Shown here: positions 55,162-57,110 of the stretch, piece by piece
Numbering within the stretch: the stretch's first letter is position 1
Layout: each line of letters starts with the position of its first letter
From: Solirubrobacter deserti
GTDB lineage: Bacteria > Actinomycetota > Thermoleophilia > Solirubrobacterales > Solirubrobacteraceae
Reading direction: 5' to 3'
Assembly: GCF_027587175.1 (NCBI RefSeq)
Contig: NZ_JAPCID010000040.1
Span: 1 to 57,110 of the forward strand
DNA: 57,110 nucleotides
The notes under the pieces: generated by a model
The model's database searches: none
What the model saw: the letters and a program-made list of their open reading frames with translations, nothing else
Told to the model about the DNA's origin: nothing
Made by a program: the position numbers and the translations under genes

Positions 55162-56636
55162 CGCCGGACTTCGTACAGCCGCGCCCGCACGACGTTCTTG
55201 CCGGACGGGAACGTCGTCACGCCGCCGATCGGCTGCAGCCGGGCGCTGGCGTCCAGCGCGGCGCGCCACTCGCGCGTGCGGATGCGCACCGCGCGCGCCC
55301 ACGGCGACTGCGACAGCCGCCCGCCCGCCTCCGGCGTGACGATCAACACGCGCTGTCCGGGGTCCAGCCGCTTGATCACCGGCAGCAACTCGGTCAGGGC
55401 CTGCCCGCCGCGCAGGCGCGCGAGCCCGTCGCGCCAGTCCGTCTGGCGCGGGTCCTGCACCAGCCCCATCGGGGTGAGGTAGACGACGCCGCCCGGCAGG
55501 TACCGGTGCAGCGCCGGAACCTGCTCGGGCTGCGTGCTGACGACCAGATCGCCGGGCCGGATCGACGGCGAGATGGTGGTGGAGACCGTGCGCACGTTGC
55601 TCTTGGCGCCCGACGGCCCGCTCACGGCCCACACGCCCGCGACGCCGACGAGCGCGAGCACCGTCCAGCGCGGCCCGCGCGCGACCACCGAGGCGAGCGC
55701 GAGCAGCAGCGGGCCCATCAGGACCGCCGAGTAGCGGGTGGCCCAGGCGGGCTCGACCTGCGACGCCAGCCACGCCAGCAACGCGGTGCCGATAGCCACG
55801 CCGAGCAGCATCCGGACCGCGCGATCGACCGGCGGGAGGCGGCGCACGGCGAAGAAGACCGCGATCGCCAGCAGCGGCAGCGCGACGTGTCCGAACAGGC
55901 CGCCCGGGATGATCAGCAACAGCAGCGGGGACGGCCGCTCGGCCCATGGCGCGGCGGTGTGCTCGGCCTGGAAGAGCACGACCGGCAGCCACGGCAGGTA
56001 GGCGACCGCGAGCAGGATCGCGAGCCGGACGCCGTCGCGCGGCTCCACTTCGCGGCGGCGCCACAGGTGCAGCCACACGGCGCCCATCGCGGTCACCAGG
56101 AACAGCGCCCACGTGTGGGTGTAGAGCAGCAGCGCGAGCCACACGCCCAGCCACGCGACGTGCCGCCGCTCCCCACGCACGAAGGCGAGCGCGAAGCTCG
56201 CCGAAGCGAGGATCGACAGCAGCACGACCAGCGAGTACATGCGCGTCTCCTGCGCGTAGTACGTCAGGAACGGCGCGCCCGCGGCGCCCGCCGCCGCCAG
56301 CACCCCGGCGCGGCGGGTGAACACCCGCGTGCCTGCCCAGAAGGAAGCCGGGATGGCGGCCAGCGCGAAGACGAGGCTGAGCGCGCGGGTGGCGGCTTCG
56401 GTGGTGCCGAACAGGACCATCCAGCCGTGCAGGAGCAGGTAGTACAGCGGCGGGTTGCCGTCCTGGCCGAGCGCGCCCGGGATGTCGCGCAGGTCGTGCG
56501 AGGCGATCCCGACCGCGATGCCCTCGTCGATCCAGTAGCTGGCGTCGAGCGCGCTGGTGCGCAGCAGCAGCGAGACGCCCATCAGGGCCGCCAGGGCGGC
56601 GGCCCACAGGACGGGTTGGCGTTCCACGCGGTTCAC
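55158..56636 (-). CDS. GT39/ArnT-like membrane glycosyltransferase
   Basis: 492 aa from the GTG at 56636 (MNRVERQPVLW), preceded by AAGG at ribosome-site spacing. About 11-12 TM helices. The first external loop has DASYWIDEGIAVGIASHDLR with the conserved Asp-Glu of GT-C enzymes, then GNPPLYYLLLHGWMVLFGTT and YYAQETRMYSLVVLLSILAS. The C-terminal soluble tail reads VLIVTPEAGGRLSQSPWARA. The family transfers a sugar from a polyprenyl-phosphate donor to proteins or lipids on the outer face. An in-frame start at 56717 lies in the end of the LuxR gene and was rejected. Confidence 0.85.
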   Translation of the reverse strand: MNRVERQPVLWAAALAALMGVSLLLRTSALDASYWIDEGIAVGIASHDLRDIPGALGQDGNPPLYYLLLHGWMVLFGTTEAATRALSLVFALAAIPASFWAGTRVFTRRAGVLAAAGAAGAPFLTYYAQETRMYSLVVLLSILASASFALAFVRGERRHVAWLGVWLALLLYTHTWALFLVTAMGAVWLHLWRRREVEPRDGVRLAILLAVAYLPWLPVVLFQAEHTAAPWAERPSPLLLLIIPGGLFGHVALPLLAIAVFFAVRRLPPVDRAVRMLLGVAIGTALLAWLASQVEPAWATRYSAVLMGPLLLALASVVARGPRWTVLALVGVAGVWAVSGPSGAKSNVRTVSTTISPSIRPGDLVVSTQPEQVPALHRYLPGGVVYLTPMGLVQDPRQTDWRDGLARLRGGQALTELLPVIKRLDPGQRVLIVTPEAGGRLSQSPWARAVRIRTREWRAALDASARLQPIGGVTTFPSGKNVVRARLYEVRR

Positions 56637-56689
56637 GGCCCTTGGAGTCTGCCCCGCGCGCGTGAGCAGCGGCGGGATGCCAATGGCTC

Positions 56690-57110
56690 TTAAGCGGGCA
56701 CCGGCGTCGCGGGCCACAGCGCCGCGGCCAGCTCGTCACGGGACCGCACGCCCAGCTTCGCGAACGTGTGGGTCAGGTGCGTCTCGACCGTGCGCGTGGT
56801 GACGAACAGCTCCTGCGCGATCTGCCGGTTGGTGCGCCCTTCCGCGGCGAGCGTGGCGACACGGCGCTCCGCCGCCGTCAGCGCGTCGCAGCCCGAGAGC
56901 GCCGCGCGTCGCGGACGCGCGCCCGCCGCGACGAGCTCGGCCCGCGCGCGCTGAGCGAGCCGCCGCGCGCCCCCGCGGTCGGCGTGATGCAGCGCGCCGC
57001 GCAGGACGTCACGCGCGGCCTCCAGGCGGCCGCTGCGCCGCAGCGCGGCGCCGAGCTCGACGAGCGCGCGCAGCTGCTCGAGCCGGGCGGGCGCGGGGAA
57101 CTCCTCGGCG
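56690..57110 (-). CDS. LAL/LuxR-type transcriptional regulator, C-terminal part
   Basis: The 5' end lies beyond the right edge; 140 codons are visible and the TAA is at 56692-56690. A helical TPR-like segment ARLEQLRALVELGAALRRSG and LEAARDVLRGALHHADR precedes the LuxR helix-turn-helix: LTAAERRVATLAAEGRTNRQ, IAQELFVTTRTVETHLTHTF, AKLGVRSRDELAAAL. The layout matches the C-terminus of the 968-aa LAL protein earlier in the window, so it is probably another large ATP-dependent regulator. It precedes the GT39-like gene by 53 bp on the same strand. Confidence 0.85.
   Translation of the reverse strand, partial: AEEFPAPARLEQLRALVELGAALRRSGRLEAARDVLRGALHHADRGGARRLAQRARAELVAAGARPRRAALSGCDALTAAERRVATLAAEGRTNRQIAQELFVTTRTVETHLTHTFAKLGVRSRDELAAALWPATPVPA

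Noticed and set aside
1-57110. tRNA, rRNA, riboswitch, transposase or phage genes
   Set aside because: None seen on either strand by eye; intergenic gaps are too short for most of these. A covariance-model scan would be needed to exclude small RNAs.

Overview
The window is very GC-rich, gene-dense DNA with G/C-ending codons, many GTG and TTG starts and many 1-14 bp gene overlaps. Two F420-type luciferase-like oxidoreductases, an SDR of mycofactocin-coupled type, LAL-type LuxR regulators and DUF1707 point to an actinobacterium. The overall style suggests the Thermoleophilia/Solirubrobacterales, but that is inference: no rRNA or marker gene is present. I saw no tRNA, rRNA, CRISPR array, insertion sequence or prophage, and no gene-free stretch over about 300 bp.

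Layout. 1-3963: a tyrosine/homogentisate catabolism operon on the minus strand (hppD, a compact serpin, hmgA, an iron-alcohol-dehydrogenase-like gene cut by the window edge) with a divergent Lrp/AsnC regulator. 4037-10759: lipid desaturase, LLM oxidoreductase, an AlkB-type repair dioxygenase behind a perfect SOS box, a DMT exporter with a small GNAT-like partner and divergent LysR, and an MFS exporter. 10895-17306: GH13 glucosidase, uracil/xanthine permease, a 968-aa LAL regulator and a lipoprotein. 17308-25589: MarR-controlled cupin/methyltransferase pair, acyltransferase, RecQ fused to a phosphoribosyltransferase-like tail, DUF1707 protein, PfkB kinase, MFS/MarR pair with a palindromic operator, and a 45-aa His-rich peptide. 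25702-30259: nitronate monooxygenase with an 18-bp minisatellite, nitrilase, TetR/SDR pair, SDR/CMD pair. 30278-37364: pseudokinase, giant secreted beta-propeller/Ig-like protein, CpsB-like PHP phosphatase, PucR-type regulator. 37375-45413: a minimal MCP-tip protein, then a tightly overlapping polysaccharide operon (GT4, heparinase II/III-like, APH-like kinase, MurG-like GT, ABC exporter, sugar epimerase). 46118-51594: LLM, deacetylase, isochorismatase and Tat-secreted protein in overlapping order, then a two-gene ABC-2 exporter. 51626-57110: glutamine amidotransferase-like hydrolase, GNAT, alpha/beta hydrolase, methyltransferase, LAS-type murein peptidase, GT39-like membrane glycosyltransferase and the C-terminus of a second LAL regulator.

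Regulation. Many start codons lie 4-10 nt downstream of a TAnnnT-like -10 box without a Shine-Dalgarno sequence, so leaderless transcription looks common. Several divergent pairs share intergenic gaps of only 12-30 bp in which the -10 boxes overlap.

Most unusual: a serpin translationally coupled to tyrosine-degradation enzymes; two copies of a near-perfect 27-bp palindrome inserted in frame in the APH-like kinase gene; the SOS box in front of alkB; a pseudokinase next to a propeller surface protein; a free-standing chemoreceptor tip; and the RecQ-phosphoribosyltransferase fusion.
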